A stretch of DNA of 64,000 nt from JAEXOD01 sp043805435 (GCA_043805435.1 JAZDHY010000049.1:1-64000), one strand, 5' to 3'. Counted from the stretch's first letter, positions 35,468 through 44,414 are shown. Program-made: numbers and translations. Notes: generated by a model not told the origin, from the letters alone.

Positions 35468-35803
35468 ATGTCTGATATGTTAAATCATGAATCGAATATT
35501 GTTTCATTAAATTCCAAAGATTTTTGGGAAAATTATTGCAGCGATATTAATGCAGTTTTGCTTGATGTTCGTACAAGAGAAGAATTTGAAGAAATACGAA
35601 TACCAAATTCAATTTTAATTGATTTTTACCAGCCTAATTTTTTGGAAGAAATTTCCAAACTTGATATTAATAAAAGTTACTATATTTATTGTAAAAAAGG
35701 TATCAGAAGCCTTAAGGCTGCAAAAAATATGTACGATTTTGGAATTACCAAAATTTACAATTTAGCCGAAGGCATTACTACTTGGGATGGTCCAACTGAA
35801 TAA
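35468..35803 (+). CDS. Rhodanese-like protein, first of a tandem pair
   Basis: I chose the ATG at 35468 because AGGAG lies 5-10 bases upstream; an earlier ATG at 35399 overlaps the previous gene. The 111-residue protein is one rhodanese domain with DVRTREEFEEIRIPNS and the active-site Cys75 (YIYCKKGIRS), ending IYNLAEGITTWDGPTE. It may carry sulfur between partners or act as a thiosulfate sulfurtransferase. A close paralogue follows at 36164. Confidence 0.9.
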   Translation: MSDMLNHESNIVSLNSKDFWENYCSDINAVLLDVRTREEFEEIRIPNSILIDFYQPNFLEEISKLDINKSYYIYCKKGIRSLKAAKNMYDFGITKIYNLAEGITTWDGPTE

Positions 35804-36163
35804 ATTTTATTTACAATAAAAAATTATAAATAGACAGAATAATAAATTGAATAACACCTAAATAAGGTAAAAAATAGATTTTTGCAGCTGCTTTGCCTTA
35901 AATTTAGAGAATGTTTTTTACATTATTAGAAGTTATTATTTCGATAATCAAAGAATATTGGTTGGTAAACTTGTATTCATTTTGAAGTATCTCTCTAAAC
36001 CCCAAAACGGCTTTCAACCCAATTTCGTTTATTTACCGATTTACATCAGATAATTATAAAAACCAATTTTATTTTGCAATATCTGCAATTATTGAATTTA
36101 TTATTGTTTTGTACTGTTATCAATTTGTAAACTAAGAGTTAACTTAATTATTAAGGATTATTT
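35804..36163. other. 360-base gap between the two rhodanese genes
   Basis: I see no coding remnant, RNA gene or clear promoter in this AT-rich stretch. It is unusually long for this compact region. It may hold the control region of the second rhodanese gene. Confidence 0.5.
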
Positions 36164-36511
36164 ATGGCAGGACTATTTTCAAAATTATTCGGTTCAAACA
36201 CACAAATTATTTCATTAACCCCTAAAGAATTTTGGGAACGTTACAAAAATGACAAAAATGCTGTTTTAATAGATGTTCGTACAAAAGAAGAGTATAACCA
36301 AATAAAAATTCCAAAATCTAAATTGATTGATATATATTCACCAAATTTTGTTAAAGAAATTTCTAAGTTAAAAATAGATGGTAGTTATTATGTTTATTGC
36401 AGGAGCGGTTCACGAAGTAAAAACGCCGTTATTGAAATGAGTAAATTAGGTATTACAAAAGTATTTAATTTGGCCGGTGGCATAAGTAGTTGGGATGGGC
36501 CGACAGAGTAA
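36164..36511 (+). CDS. Rhodanese-like protein, second of a tandem pair
   Basis: The 115-residue protein is a single rhodanese domain with DVRTKEEYNQIKIPKS and the active-site loop YCRSGSRS (Cys79), ending VFNLAGGISSWDGPTE. It is clearly a paralogue of the protein at 35468 (shared IDVRT, KAxxx and SSWDGPTE-type ends), with a different N-terminus (AGLFSKLFGSNTQ). The active-site loop here matches the common CxSGxR pattern better than that of its neighbour (CKKGIR). Confidence 0.9.
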   Translation: MAGLFSKLFGSNTQIISLTPKEFWERYKNDKNAVLIDVRTKEEYNQIKIPKSKLIDIYSPNFVKEISKLKIDGSYYVYCRSGSRSKNAVIEMSKLGITKVFNLAGGISSWDGPTE

Positions 36512-36700
36512 ATTTTGAATTTTTAATTTTGTGATTTTTAATTGGATAAAAAGTTTTCAATAGGTGAATTGAGTGTTAAAAATGAAGTGTTATTGATTAA
36601 ATTAAGGGAATAAAGTTAAAGTTATCAATATTTAATTTATGCAAATTTGCTTTATTATTATTGGGCAATAAAAATAAGTGGAAGATTTTAATAAATTAGG

Positions 36701-36731
36701 TTATCTTTAAGTTTTGAATAATTTAAGATAA
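36701..36731 (+). promoter_or_regulatory. Near-perfect inverted repeat before tgt
   Basis: TTATCTTTAA (36701-36710) and TTTAAGATAA (36722-36731) pair at 9 of 10 positions around 11 bases. They end five bases before the GTG start of tgt. It could be an operator or an RNA stem hindering initiation. It does not match a preQ1 riboswitch pattern I would recognise. Confidence 0.35.
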
Positions 36732-36735
36732 ACAA

Positions 36736-37881
36736 GTGAAATTTAAAGTATCACATAACGATTTAAATTCTAAAGCAAGATTAGGTCAGTTAGAAACTGA
36801 TCACGGAATAATAAATACACCTATTTTTATGCCGGTTGGCACTCAGGGAACCGTTAAAGCTGTTCCTAATTTATTTTTGAAAGAAGAAATAAAAGCCCAA
36901 ATTATATTATCCAATACTTATCATCTTTATTTACGTCCGGGTACCGAAGTTTTAGAGGCTGCAGGTGGTTTGCATAATTTTATGAATTGGGACAAACCTA
37001 TTTTGACCGATAGCGGCGGATTTCAAATATTCAGCTTAAATGATTTGCGGAAGCTAAAAAGAGACGGAGTTGAATTTTCTTCTCATATAGACGGCTCAAA
37101 GCATTATTTTACACCTGAAAAAGTTATTGGAATACAACGTTCAATTGGCAGCGATATAATGATGGTACTTGACGAATGTACTCCTTATCCCTGTGATTAT
37201 GAATATGCAAAAAAATCAAAAGATTTAACTACCAGGTGGGCTATTTTAAACAAAGAAGCATTTGATAATTCTACACCTCTGTATGGTAAATCGCAGGCGT
37301 TGTTTGGAATAATTCAGGGAAGTGTTTATAAAGATTTAAGAGAAGAAAGTGCACGTGAATTGATTAAAATGGATTTTAACGGTTATGCTATTGGTGGTTT
37401 GGCTGTTGGTGAACCGATGGAAACAATGTACGATATTGTAAACTTTACAACTGATATAATGCCTTATGATAAACCCAGATATTTAATGGGAGTAGGGCGA
37501 CCTGAAAATATTCTTGAAAGCATTGAACGTGGTGTTGATATGTTTGATTGCGTAATGCCTACAAGAAATGCCCGTAATGCGTATTTGTTTACCAAGAATG
37601 GTTACTTGACAATAAGAAATGCAAGATATAAGTCGGATTTTAAACCGATTGATGAAACTTGTGACTGTTATACTTGTAAAAATTTTACGCGTGCATATTT
37701 ACGTCACTTATTTATTGCAAAGGAAATCTTAGCCCTTGAACTTGCCTCTATTCATAATCTTAAATTTTATTTAAATTTAGTTAGAGAAGCAAGAGAACAT
37801 ATAAAAGAAAATGATTTTAGTATTTGGAAAAACGAAATTGTTAAAAAAATAACAAATAACATTAAAACAAACATGGAGTAA
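36736..37881 (+). CDS. tgt: Queuine tRNA-ribosyltransferase
   Basis: The 381-residue protein starts with GTG. It has PIFMPVGTQGTVKAV, the catalytic-site segment LTDSGGFQIFSL, IGGLAVGEP, RYLMGVGRPENI and the zinc-binding CDCYTCKNFTRAYLRHLF. It exchanges guanine 34 of certain tRNAs for the queuosine precursor preQ1. yajC follows three bases later, an order common across bacteria. Confidence 0.97.
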   Translation: MKFKVSHNDLNSKARLGQLETDHGIINTPIFMPVGTQGTVKAVPNLFLKEEIKAQIILSNTYHLYLRPGTEVLEAAGGLHNFMNWDKPILTDSGGFQIFSLNDLRKLKRDGVEFSSHIDGSKHYFTPEKVIGIQRSIGSDIMMVLDECTPYPCDYEYAKKSKDLTTRWAILNKEAFDNSTPLYGKSQALFGIIQGSVYKDLREESARELIKMDFNGYAIGGLAVGEPMETMYDIVNFTTDIMPYDKPRYLMGVGRPENILESIERGVDMFDCVMPTRNARNAYLFTKNGYLTIRNARYKSDFKPIDETCDCYTCKNFTRAYLRHLFIAKEILALELASIHNLKFYLNLVREAREHIKENDFSIWKNEIVKKITNNIKTNME

Positions 37882-37883
37882 AA

Positions 37884-38195
37884 ATGAATTATTTAATAGC
37901 TATGGGTGCACCGGGTCAAAGTGGTGGCGGAAGTATGGTACAAACATTAATTATGTTTGGAGCAATATTTGCAATTTTTTATTTTATGATTATCAGACCA
38001 CAACAAAAACGCGCAAAAGAACGTGAAGCATTATTATCCGCAATTCAAAAAGGGGATAAAGTTATTACAAGTGGCGGCGTACATGGTGTTATAGCAGGTC
38101 TTGAAGATAAAACTGTTTTGTTAGACCTCGGAAATAATGTAAAAATTAAAGTTGAAAGAAGTGCAATTACTACAGTTGTTAAAGAAGGAAAATAA
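37884..38195 (+). CDS. yajC: Preprotein translocase accessory subunit YajC
   Basis: The 103-residue protein has the YajC layout. One membrane segment (about 18-43: LIMFGAIFAIFYFMIIRPQQKR) is followed by GDKVITSGGVHGVIAGLEDKTVLLDL. YajC associates with SecDF at the Sec translocon. Its stop overlaps the ribBA start by one base (TAATG). Confidence 0.95.
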   Translation: MNYLIAMGAPGQSGGGSMVQTLIMFGAIFAIFYFMIIRPQQKRAKEREALLSAIQKGDKVITSGGVHGVIAGLEDKTVLLDLGNNVKIKVERSAITTVVKEGK

Positions 38196-39415
38196 TGTTT
38201 TGTAATGTTGAAGAAGCGATTGATATTATTAAAGATGGTAATGTTTTAATAATTATAGATGAAGAAGATAGAGAAAACGAAGGGGATTTTGTTTGTGCTG
38301 CCCAACATATCACCCCCGATGTAGTAAATTTTATGGCTAAACACGGGCGTGGTATGATTTGTGTACCCATGTTAAGTTCGTGTTTGGAACGTTTACAATT
38401 GGAGTTAATGGTTAATACAAATACTGCTTTACATGGTACACAGTTTACTGTTACCGTTGATGCAATAGAAGGAACAACAACAGGTATTTCTGCTTCGGAT
38501 CGATCTGTTACTATAAAAAAACTGGCCGACCCAAAATCGGAATCTAAAGATTTTGCAAGGCCGGGACATATATTCCCGTTAAAGGCAGCAGAGGGTGGTG
38601 TATTAAAAAGAACCGGACATACCGAAGCTGTAACCGATTTATGTAAATTAGCCGGTTTATCACCTGTTGGCGTTTTATGCGAAATCCTAAACGAAGACGG
38701 CACAATGGCACGTTTGGATGATCTTAAAATTATTGCAGAAAAATTTAATCTAAAAATATTAACTGTTACCGACTTAATAAAATACAGAATAAAAAAAGAT
38801 CATCTTATTGAAAAAATTGCCTCAATAAACTTTCCAACAAATTTTGGAGAGTTTGAATTAAAAATATATCGTTCAATACAAGATAATAAAGAGCATGTTG
38901 TATTGGTAAAAGGTGATATTACAACCCCCGAACCTGTTTTGGTAAGGGTTCACTCGGAATGTTTGACAGGTGATATTTTTCATTCGTTGCGCTGCGATTG
39001 TCACGACCAATTAATACACTCAATACAACTTATTGAAAAAGAAGGACGTGGTGCTCTTTTATATATGAGACAAGAAGGCCGTGGAATTGGTCTGTCAAAT
39101 AAAATTAAGGCTTATCATCTACAAGACAACGGTAGAGATACTGTTGAAGCAAATTTAGAGCTTGGATTTAAGGCAGATTTACGAGACTATGGAATTGGTG
39201 CTCAAATATTAAACGATTTGGGTATTGAAAGAATAAAATTATTAACTAATAATCCCAAAAAAATTGTTGGATTAAAAGGTTATGGTATTGAAATTGTTGA
39301 ACGTGTACCTATTGAAATACCACCTACTGAAAATAATAAAAAATATTTGATTACTAAGCGTGACAAATTAGGTCATTTGATTTTAAAAGAAAATAAAACA
39401 AGAGATTTAAAATGA
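38195..39415 (+). CDS. ribBA: Bifunctional DHBP synthase / GTP cyclohydrolase II
   Basis: The 406-residue protein fuses two riboflavin-pathway enzymes. The N-terminal half (about 1-200) is 3,4-dihydroxy-2-butanone-4-phosphate synthase with DEEDRENEGDFV and RTGHTEA. The C-terminal half is GTP cyclohydrolase II with the zinc site SECLTGDIFHSLRCDC and RQEGRGIGL. It supplies both precursors of riboflavin. Its start overlaps the yajC stop. Its end overlaps the agmatinase start by four bases. Confidence 0.97.
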   Translation: MFCNVEEAIDIIKDGNVLIIIDEEDRENEGDFVCAAQHITPDVVNFMAKHGRGMICVPMLSSCLERLQLELMVNTNTALHGTQFTVTVDAIEGTTTGISASDRSVTIKKLADPKSESKDFARPGHIFPLKAAEGGVLKRTGHTEAVTDLCKLAGLSPVGVLCEILNEDGTMARLDDLKIIAEKFNLKILTVTDLIKYRIKKDHLIEKIASINFPTNFGEFELKIYRSIQDNKEHVVLVKGDITTPEPVLVRVHSECLTGDIFHSLRCDCHDQLIHSIQLIEKEGRGALLYMRQEGRGIGLSNKIKAYHLQDNGRDTVEANLELGFKADLRDYGIGAQILNDLGIERIKLLTNNPKKIVGLKGYGIEIVERVPIEIPPTENNKKYLITKRDKLGHLILKENKTRDLK

Positions 39416-40299
39416 AAGAGTTGGGAATTAAAAGCAATTTTTTAGCAATAGAAAAAGAATTTTCAAATTTTAAGGATTCTAAAATTGTAGTTTTATCTGC
39501 TCCTTTTGAAAAATCGGTTAGTTATGGAAAGGGGACAAAAAAAGGTCCTAAAGAAATAATTAAAGCTTCTCATTATGTTGAGTTTTATGATGAGGAGTTG
39601 GATAGAGAATTATGTTTTGAAAAAGGTATATGTACTTTAGAACCTTTAAAATTAGCTAAATTAAGTGCTAAAAAAGCATTGGAATTAATTTATTCAACAA
39701 CACTTGAACTAATTAACAAAGAGAAATTTGTTGTTACGCTGGGTGGCGAACATTCAATTTCGTATGCTCCTATTAAAGCACACTTGGAAAAATATGCCAA
39801 CTTATCAATTATTCAAATTGATGCGCATTCGGATTTACGCGACTCATATCAGGGTTCAAAATATTCACATGCATCCGTAATGGCGCGTGTTGCAGAGTTA
39901 ACCAAAGATATTACACAAATAGGTATAAGAGCTCAATGTATTGAAGAAGCAAAGTTTATTAAAGAAAACGGAATTAAAACATTTTACAGCCGCGATATCA
40001 GGCTTGGTAAATATGAAAACTGGCAGGAAAAAGTAGTTTCCGGTTTGCAGGAAAATGTTTATATTACTTTTGATGTTGACGGCTTTGACCCGTCATTTTT
40101 ACCCGCAACAGGTACACCTGAACCGGGTGGTTTAATGTGGGATGAAATAATGAATTTGTTTGCCTTAATTGGCAGAACAAAAAATATTGTTGGAATTGAT
40201 GTAGTAGAACTTGCTCCGGACGAAAAACTTCCGTTATCAAGTTTTTCTGCTGCAAAATTAACGTATAAATTATTAAATTACGCTTTTATTAATAAATAA
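39412..40299 (+). CDS. speB: Agmatinase/arginase-family ureohydrolase
   Basis: The 295-residue protein has all manganese-ligand motifs of the family: GGEHSISY, IDAHSDLRDSYQGSKYSHAS and FDVDGFDPSFLPATGTPEPGG. The last segment favours agmatinase over arginase. It would convert agmatine to putrescine and urea. A pyruvoyl-dependent arginine decarboxylase, which makes agmatine, is encoded at 46018 on the other strand, giving a complete arginine-to-putrescine route in the window. Confidence 0.92.
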   Translation: MKELGIKSNFLAIEKEFSNFKDSKIVVLSAPFEKSVSYGKGTKKGPKEIIKASHYVEFYDEELDRELCFEKGICTLEPLKLAKLSAKKALELIYSTTLELINKEKFVVTLGGEHSISYAPIKAHLEKYANLSIIQIDAHSDLRDSYQGSKYSHASVMARVAELTKDITQIGIRAQCIEEAKFIKENGIKTFYSRDIRLGKYENWQEKVVSGLQENVYITFDVDGFDPSFLPATGTPEPGGLMWDEIMNLFALIGRTKNIVGIDVVELAPDEKLPLSSFSAAKLTYKLLNYAFINK

Positions 40300-40309
40300 G
40301 CTGTTTAAA

Positions 40310-41623
40310 ATGAAAAAAATAATTGTTTTATTTCTGTTGATCAGCGGATACATTTTTCCGCAAAATTTGGTATATGTTGCCAAAATAGATAAAGAAATAG
40401 ACTTGGGGTTAGCCCCATACGTTAAACGAATAATACACGATGCTGAGGAAAACAATGCAAAGTATATTATTTTTGAAATTAACACATTCGGCGGAAGAGT
40501 TGATGCCGCTACTCAAATAAAAGATGCTATACTTGATAGTAAAATACCAACAATAGCGTTTGTTAATAAAAGGGCTATTTCCGCCGGTGCTTTAATTACA
40601 TTATCTTGTTCTAAAATTGTAATGGTTAAGGGTGCTTCAATTGGCGCAACTACAGTTGTAAATGAAGCAGGGCAAAAACAAGCCGAAAAATATCAATCAT
40701 ATATGCGTGCCGAAATGCGTTCTACGGCTGAAAAAACAGGCAGAAGAACTGATATTGCACAAGCAATGGTTGATGAACGTATTATTGTTAAAGATTTGGC
40801 GGATGACAGTACAACTTTAGTTACACTAACTACCGATGAAGCAATTAAATTTGGTATGGCCGATACTTCCTTATCCTCAATTGCTGCAATTGTTGAGTAT
40901 CTAAATCTTGATAGTGTTAAGATTGTTGCTGCACATAGTAATTGGGCCGAAGATTTTGTGAGATTTTTAAATAACCCGCTTGTATCCTCGTTATTAATAA
41001 TGATTGGATTAGTGGGGATGTTTACCGAGATAAAAACACCCGGCTGGGGTTTACCCGGAACAGCTGCGGTTATTGCTTTAGCCTTATTTTTTGGCTCCGG
41101 TTATATTTTAGAAATTGCATCGGTATTGGAAATTATATTATTTGTGTTAGGAGTGATTTTATTAATTGTTGAAATATTTGTTATTCCCGGTTTTGGAGTT
41201 ATTGGTGTTGTTGGTATAGTTTTTATTATTTCCAGTCTGTTTTTAGGGCTAATTTCCGATTTTCCAATTGTTGACACCGAGCTGATTTCTTATGCTGTTA
41301 TTCAATTAGCTTTCACTTTTTTAATTACAGGTATAGTAATAACAATTCTGTTAAAATATTTACCAAGGACTACAATGTTAAATAATTTAATACTTCACGA
41401 TAGTATTGATATAAAATCCGATTATACTGCAACATTTTCTAACAATACGCACCTTCAAGGTGTAAAAGGTTATGCAATTACCGATTTGCGTCCATCAGGT
41501 ACCGCAATGTTTAATGATAAAAGATACGATGTGGTGGCTGATAATGAATATATCAAACACGACTCTAAAATAATTGTGGTACGGGTTGAAGGAATGAGGA
41601 TTGTTGTTGCACTTGATAAGTGA
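40310..41623 (+). CDS. NfeD-family membrane-bound ClpP-class serine protease
   Basis: The 437-residue protein has a signal peptide (about 1-18) and a ClpP-like protease domain (FEINTFGGRVDAATQIKDAI; catalytic Ser91 in RAISAGALI; KGASIGATTVV). Four to five membrane segments follow (about 240-355), then a C-terminal NfeD beta-barrel (KGYAITDLRPSGTAMFNDKRYDV). Full-length NfeD proteins cleave membrane substrates, often partnering stomatin-like proteins, none of which is seen here. It ends the plus-strand housekeeping series. Confidence 0.93.
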   Translation: MKKIIVLFLLISGYIFPQNLVYVAKIDKEIDLGLAPYVKRIIHDAEENNAKYIIFEINTFGGRVDAATQIKDAILDSKIPTIAFVNKRAISAGALITLSCSKIVMVKGASIGATTVVNEAGQKQAEKYQSYMRAEMRSTAEKTGRRTDIAQAMVDERIIVKDLADDSTTLVTLTTDEAIKFGMADTSLSSIAAIVEYLNLDSVKIVAAHSNWAEDFVRFLNNPLVSSLLIMIGLVGMFTEIKTPGWGLPGTAAVIALALFFGSGYILEIASVLEIILFVLGVILLIVEIFVIPGFGVIGVVGIVFIISSLFLGLISDFPIVDTELISYAVIQLAFTFLITGIVITILLKYLPRTTMLNNLILHDSIDIKSDYTATFSNNTHLQGVKGYAITDLRPSGTAMFNDKRYDVVADNEYIKHDSKIIVVRVEGMRIVVALDK

Positions 41624-41633
41624 GTTGGTAAAT

Positions 41634-41751
41634 TAAAGCCTAATTGTAGAGCGAACTTTAGTTCGCTTGCTATGAGCGATTTATATGAAGGGTGATTTTT
41701 AAAATTTGTTTATAAAATTAAATTTTGGTATTGAAAAATATTTTATTATCT
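41634..41751. repeat. 118-base direct repeat, copy 1
   Basis: This unit recurs at 41868-41986 almost unchanged: a few substitutions, including CTTGCTA versus CTAGCTA, and a one-base indel. It contains the hairpin AGCGAAC-TTTA-GTTCGCT (41650-41656 with 41661-41667). It has no coding potential. Confidence 0.9.
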
Positions 41752-41819
41752 CCTTGTTGTAGCGAATTTATCTTTAGAGGAAAGTTAGCAGGTTAATGCA
41801 TTTATTGTGGATAGATCTA

Positions 41820-41848
41820 GGAGCTTGCGAGATAAATCTCGCGCTACA
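41820..41848 (-). repeat. Opposite-orientation hairpin of the same family
   Basis: Read on the minus strand this is TGTAGCGCGAGATTTATCTCGCAAGC. Its stem, GCGAGAT with ATCTCGC (41827-41833 and 41836-41842), parallels the TGTAG-AGCGAAC-TTTA-GTTCGCT hairpin of the direct repeats. The arms differ in a paired way, as in a structured repeat family. A degraded relative seems to lie near 41758-41775. Confidence 0.7.
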
Positions 41849-41867
41849 AATATTGATATTTTAGCTA

Positions 41868-41986
41868 TAAAGCCTAATTGTAGAGCGAACTTTAGTTCGC
41901 TAGCTATGAGCGATTTATATGAAGGGTGATTTTTAAAATTTGTTTATAAAATTAAATTGCAGTATTAAAAAAATATTTTATTATCT
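41868..41986. repeat. 118-base direct repeat, copy 2
   Basis: Second copy, offset 234 bases from the first, with hairpin arms at 41884-41890 and 41895-41901. The two copies bracket the inverted hairpin. Their origin as a recent tandem duplication or as small mobile units cannot be settled here. Confidence 0.9.
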
Positions 41987-42004
41987 TTTTAATCATCAAT
42001 AAAT

Positions 42005-42040
42005 AATAAAAACTACAACAAAAAAGTTGCAGTTTTTATT
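42005..42040. terminator. Bidirectional terminator between nfeD and C-S lyase gene
   Basis: A 15-base stem with one mismatch (42005-42019 paired with 42026-42040) has an A6 loop. It is A-rich on its left arm and T-rich on its right, so it can terminate from either side. The converging genes end at 41623 and 42065. Confidence 0.8.
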
Positions 42041-42064
42041 ATTCAAAATGTTACAAATATTTAT

Positions 42065-43246
42065 CTAAACTTTTTCAAGTGCTTGATCTAAATCGGCAAT
42101 TATATCAACAATGTCTTCAATGCCTACAGATAAACGAACAAGGTCGTCAGTAATGCCGGCATTAAGTTTATCTTCTTTGCTTACAGCAGCATGAGTCATT
42201 GATGCAGGATGCTGAATTAATGTTTCAACTCCGCCCAAAGATACGGCCAGTATGGCTAAATGAACGTTATCCATTAACTTACGTCCTGCTTCCAGTCCGC
42301 CTTTTACGCCAAAACTAATCATAGAACCAAAGCCTGTCATCTGCGATTTTGCTAATTCAAATTGTGGGTGCGATTCTAATCCGGGATATTTTACCCATGC
42401 TATTTTGGGATGATTTTCAAGATAAGCTGCAACTTTAAAGGCGTTTTCTTGATTACGTTCTACACGCAGCGATAAGGTTTTTAAGCCCCTTATTACCAAA
42501 TATGCTTGATGCGGATCCATGTTGCAGCCCATATAAACCATTGAGTGACGAATTTTATCATAAATGCTTTTTTCTTTAGCAACCACAATTCCGCCTACAA
42601 CATCGGCATGTCCGTTAATAAACTTTGTAACTGAATGAAGAACTACATCGGCTCCAAGGTCAAGGGGTTTTTGTAAATAAGGAGTAGCAAAAGTATTATC
42701 TACCACTAAAATTAAATTATTTTTTTTAGCTATCTCGGCACATCCTTTTATATCGGTAATTTCCATTGTAGGATTAGATGGAGTTTCGATATAAAGTACT
42801 TTACTATTTTTCTTTATTGCTGCCGAAATATTTTCTAAATTTGAGGTACTGATAAAAGTAGCTTCAACACCAAATCTTGAAAAATCTTTTTCCAATACAC
42901 CTCTTGCCGGTCCATACACCGAAGCCGTACTTATTATATGACTGCCGGCTCCTAATAGCGCCATGTAAACACTTGTTATTGCCGCCATTCCTGAACTTGT
43001 TGCTATTCCGTCATAACCATTTTCTAATTCTGCTATATTAATTTCAAGAGTACGGATTGTTGGATTTGCTATTCGAGTGTAAATATAACCATCGCTGGCA
43101 CCCGAAAAACATTCTGCACCATGCTGCGCATTTTTAAATTTGAATGTAGAGGTTTGATAAATGGGAACAGTTGCACTTCCAAATTGATCTTCAAAATCTC
43201 CGCCGTGAATTAGTTTAGTGTTAAATTTCATGTCTTTAGTATTCAT
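42065..43246 (-). CDS. Cys/Met-metabolism PLP enzyme (C-S lyase/transsulfuration type)
   Basis: The 393-residue protein has the family fold with the PLP lysine K208 in SVTKFINGHADVVGG. It also has VPIYQTSTF, YTRIANPTIRTLE and LSVGIEDIVDIIADLDQAL. It could be a cystathionine gamma-lyase, methionine gamma-lyase or homoserine sulfhydrylase. After the active-site Tyr (Y111-G112) it has Pro where methionine gamma-lyase of Pseudomonas has Cys116, so methionine gamma-lyase is not the first choice. A clear AAGGA site precedes the ATG. It ends the minus-strand gene train. Confidence 0.88.
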   Translation of the reverse strand: MNTKDMKFNTKLIHGGDFEDQFGSATVPIYQTSTFKFKNAQHGAECFSGASDGYIYTRIANPTIRTLEINIAELENGYDGIATSSGMAAITSVYMALLGAGSHIISTASVYGPARGVLEKDFSRFGVEATFISTSNLENISAAIKKNSKVLYIETPSNPTMEITDIKGCAEIAKKNNLILVVDNTFATPYLQKPLDLGADVVLHSVTKFINGHADVVGGIVVAKEKSIYDKIRHSMVYMGCNMDPHQAYLVIRGLKTLSLRVERNQENAFKVAAYLENHPKIAWVKYPGLESHPQFELAKSQMTGFGSMISFGVKGGLEAGRKLMDNVHLAILAVSLGGVETLIQHPASMTHAAVSKEDKLNAGITDDLVRLSVGIEDIVDIIADLDQALEKV

Positions 43247-43298
43247 GTTAATTCCTTATTTGGTATTAAATATTTATAAAAAAAAGTATATATTATTA

Positions 43299-43727
43299 TT
43301 AAAGATGTTCAACAAGTTCAAAAATATTTCCTTTGAACATCTTATTGTCTATCAAACTTACTACTACACATTTTTGAGTTGCAATAAAAGCAACATGATT
43401 ATCTATATTTATCTCTGCTTTTAATGTAAATATTCCGTGTGAATGGTCTTTTAAAATCATCCTGCCAATCGGTTTATCAAAAAGCTTAATTTGTTTTTTA
43501 TATTTCACATCACTTGAAACAACAAACAAGTAATGATTAGCTTCAAGCAATTTTTCCATCGGATGAATTTGAGCGAAAAATTTATTGCGTAAATCTTCAA
43601 GCCAGCGGATATAAACAATATTATTTACATGACCGGCAATATCAATATCGTAAGTGTTTACCGTTAGGTTAATTTCGGAAAACAGAAATTTTATTGTGTC
43701 AAATCCGGTAATTTTATTATTTTCCAT
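43299..43727 (-). CDS. Hotdog-fold acyl-CoA thioesterase-like protein
   Basis: The 142-residue protein resembles the 4-hydroxybenzoyl-CoA/YbgC thioesterase group. The motif YDIDIAGHVNNIVYIRWLEDLR carries the catalytic-type Asp and the GHVNN turn. The rest is beta-rich as expected. Its start overlaps the methyltransferase gene end by 11 bases, so the two are co-transcribed. The acyl substrate is unknown. Confidence 0.82.
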   Translation of the reverse strand: MENNKITGFDTIKFLFSEINLTVNTYDIDIAGHVNNIVYIRWLEDLRNKFFAQIHPMEKLLEANHYLFVVSSDVKYKKQIKLFDKPIGRMILKDHSHGIFTLKAEINIDNHVAFIATQKCVVVSLIDNKMFKGNIFELVEHL

Positions 43728-44328
43728 TTCTTTTTCCTTTCACAATAAATACTTTATTTAATTTTGTATCAATTTCGTTTATCTCGGAATATTTGTTGGC
43801 AAGAATGTTTTTTAATTCATCGGAAGACATTTTGCCTCTCGGGTGCAGTTTGTTGTACCTTGTTTTATGAAGTTTATCCATTAAATCAAATCCCTCGGAA
43901 TTAAAATCAGCAATTAAAAGTTTTCCATTTGGTGAATGAACACGGAAAATTTCACTTAAACATAAGAGGGGATTTTTGAGCTCGTGAATAGTATTAATAC
44001 ACACAATATGATTGATTAAATTGTCTGGAAAAGGAATTCTTTCCATATCTAATTTTAGATATTTTACTTTATTTGAATATTCTTCGGTAATTCTTTTATC
44101 ACTTTCTGATTTGTTTTCAAAGTTATAATCGCCTGTAATAACATCATAACCCAGTCTTGCTAACGTTGAAGCTGCTCTTCCGGTGCCGGTTGCAATATCA
44201 AAAATAATATTATCGGCAGGAAAATTAGCAGCCGTAATTGAGGTTAAATATTCATCTGTTAAATCGAAACCCCATTCGTTAAGAAGAAGGTCGCTCTTAG
44301 ATTTTGGAATAAACTTATAATCTGCCAT
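43717..44328 (-). CDS. Class I SAM-dependent methyltransferase
   Basis: The 203-residue protein has the SAM-binding motif IIFDIATGTGRAASTLARLG, with acidic motif II ITGDYN. IVCINTIHELKNPLLCLSEIFRV and PNGKLLIADFNSEG follow, as in UbiE-like methyltransferases. No substrate can be assigned. It lies between the thioesterase and metallo-hydrolase genes of the minus-strand train. Its ATG overlaps the stop of a possible 28-codon reading frame. Confidence 0.83.
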   Translation of the reverse strand: MADYKFIPKSKSDLLLNEWGFDLTDEYLTSITAANFPADNIIFDIATGTGRAASTLARLGYDVITGDYNFENKSESDKRITEEYSNKVKYLKLDMERIPFPDNLINHIVCINTIHELKNPLLCLSEIFRVHSPNGKLLIADFNSEGFDLMDKLHKTRYNKLHPRGKMSSDELKNILANKYSEINEIDTKLNKVFIVKGKRNGK

Positions 44329-44414
44329 TAATGCCTCAATCTGTAGATTAATAATCCCGTAGCAAAATTGGCTGTAATATAACTACTACCACGCAGTAAC
44401 CACTTATTTATCAT
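44328..44414 (-). CDS. Possible 28-residue coupled small protein
   Basis: A 28-codon frame starts at the ATG at 44414 and ends with a TAA that overlaps the methyltransferase ATG (TAATG). It would encode one hydrophobic segment (ITANFATGLLIYRL). Coupling geometry is the only support, and it may be chance. Confidence 0.25.
   Translation of the reverse strand: MINKWLLRGSSYITANFATGLLIYRLRH

Noticed and set aside
36512..36735. preQ1 riboswitch upstream of tgt
   Set aside because: No preQ1-type aptamer pattern is visible. Only a plain inverted repeat is seen before the GTG start.
38179..38703. 174-codon minus-strand frame across ribBA
   Set aside because: The plus strand carries unmistakable RibB motifs, and the antisense frame shows none of its own.
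42065..43246. Naming the C-S lyase a methionine gamma-lyase
   Set aside because: Pro replaces the Cys typical of that enzyme after the active-site Tyr, so only a family-level call is made.
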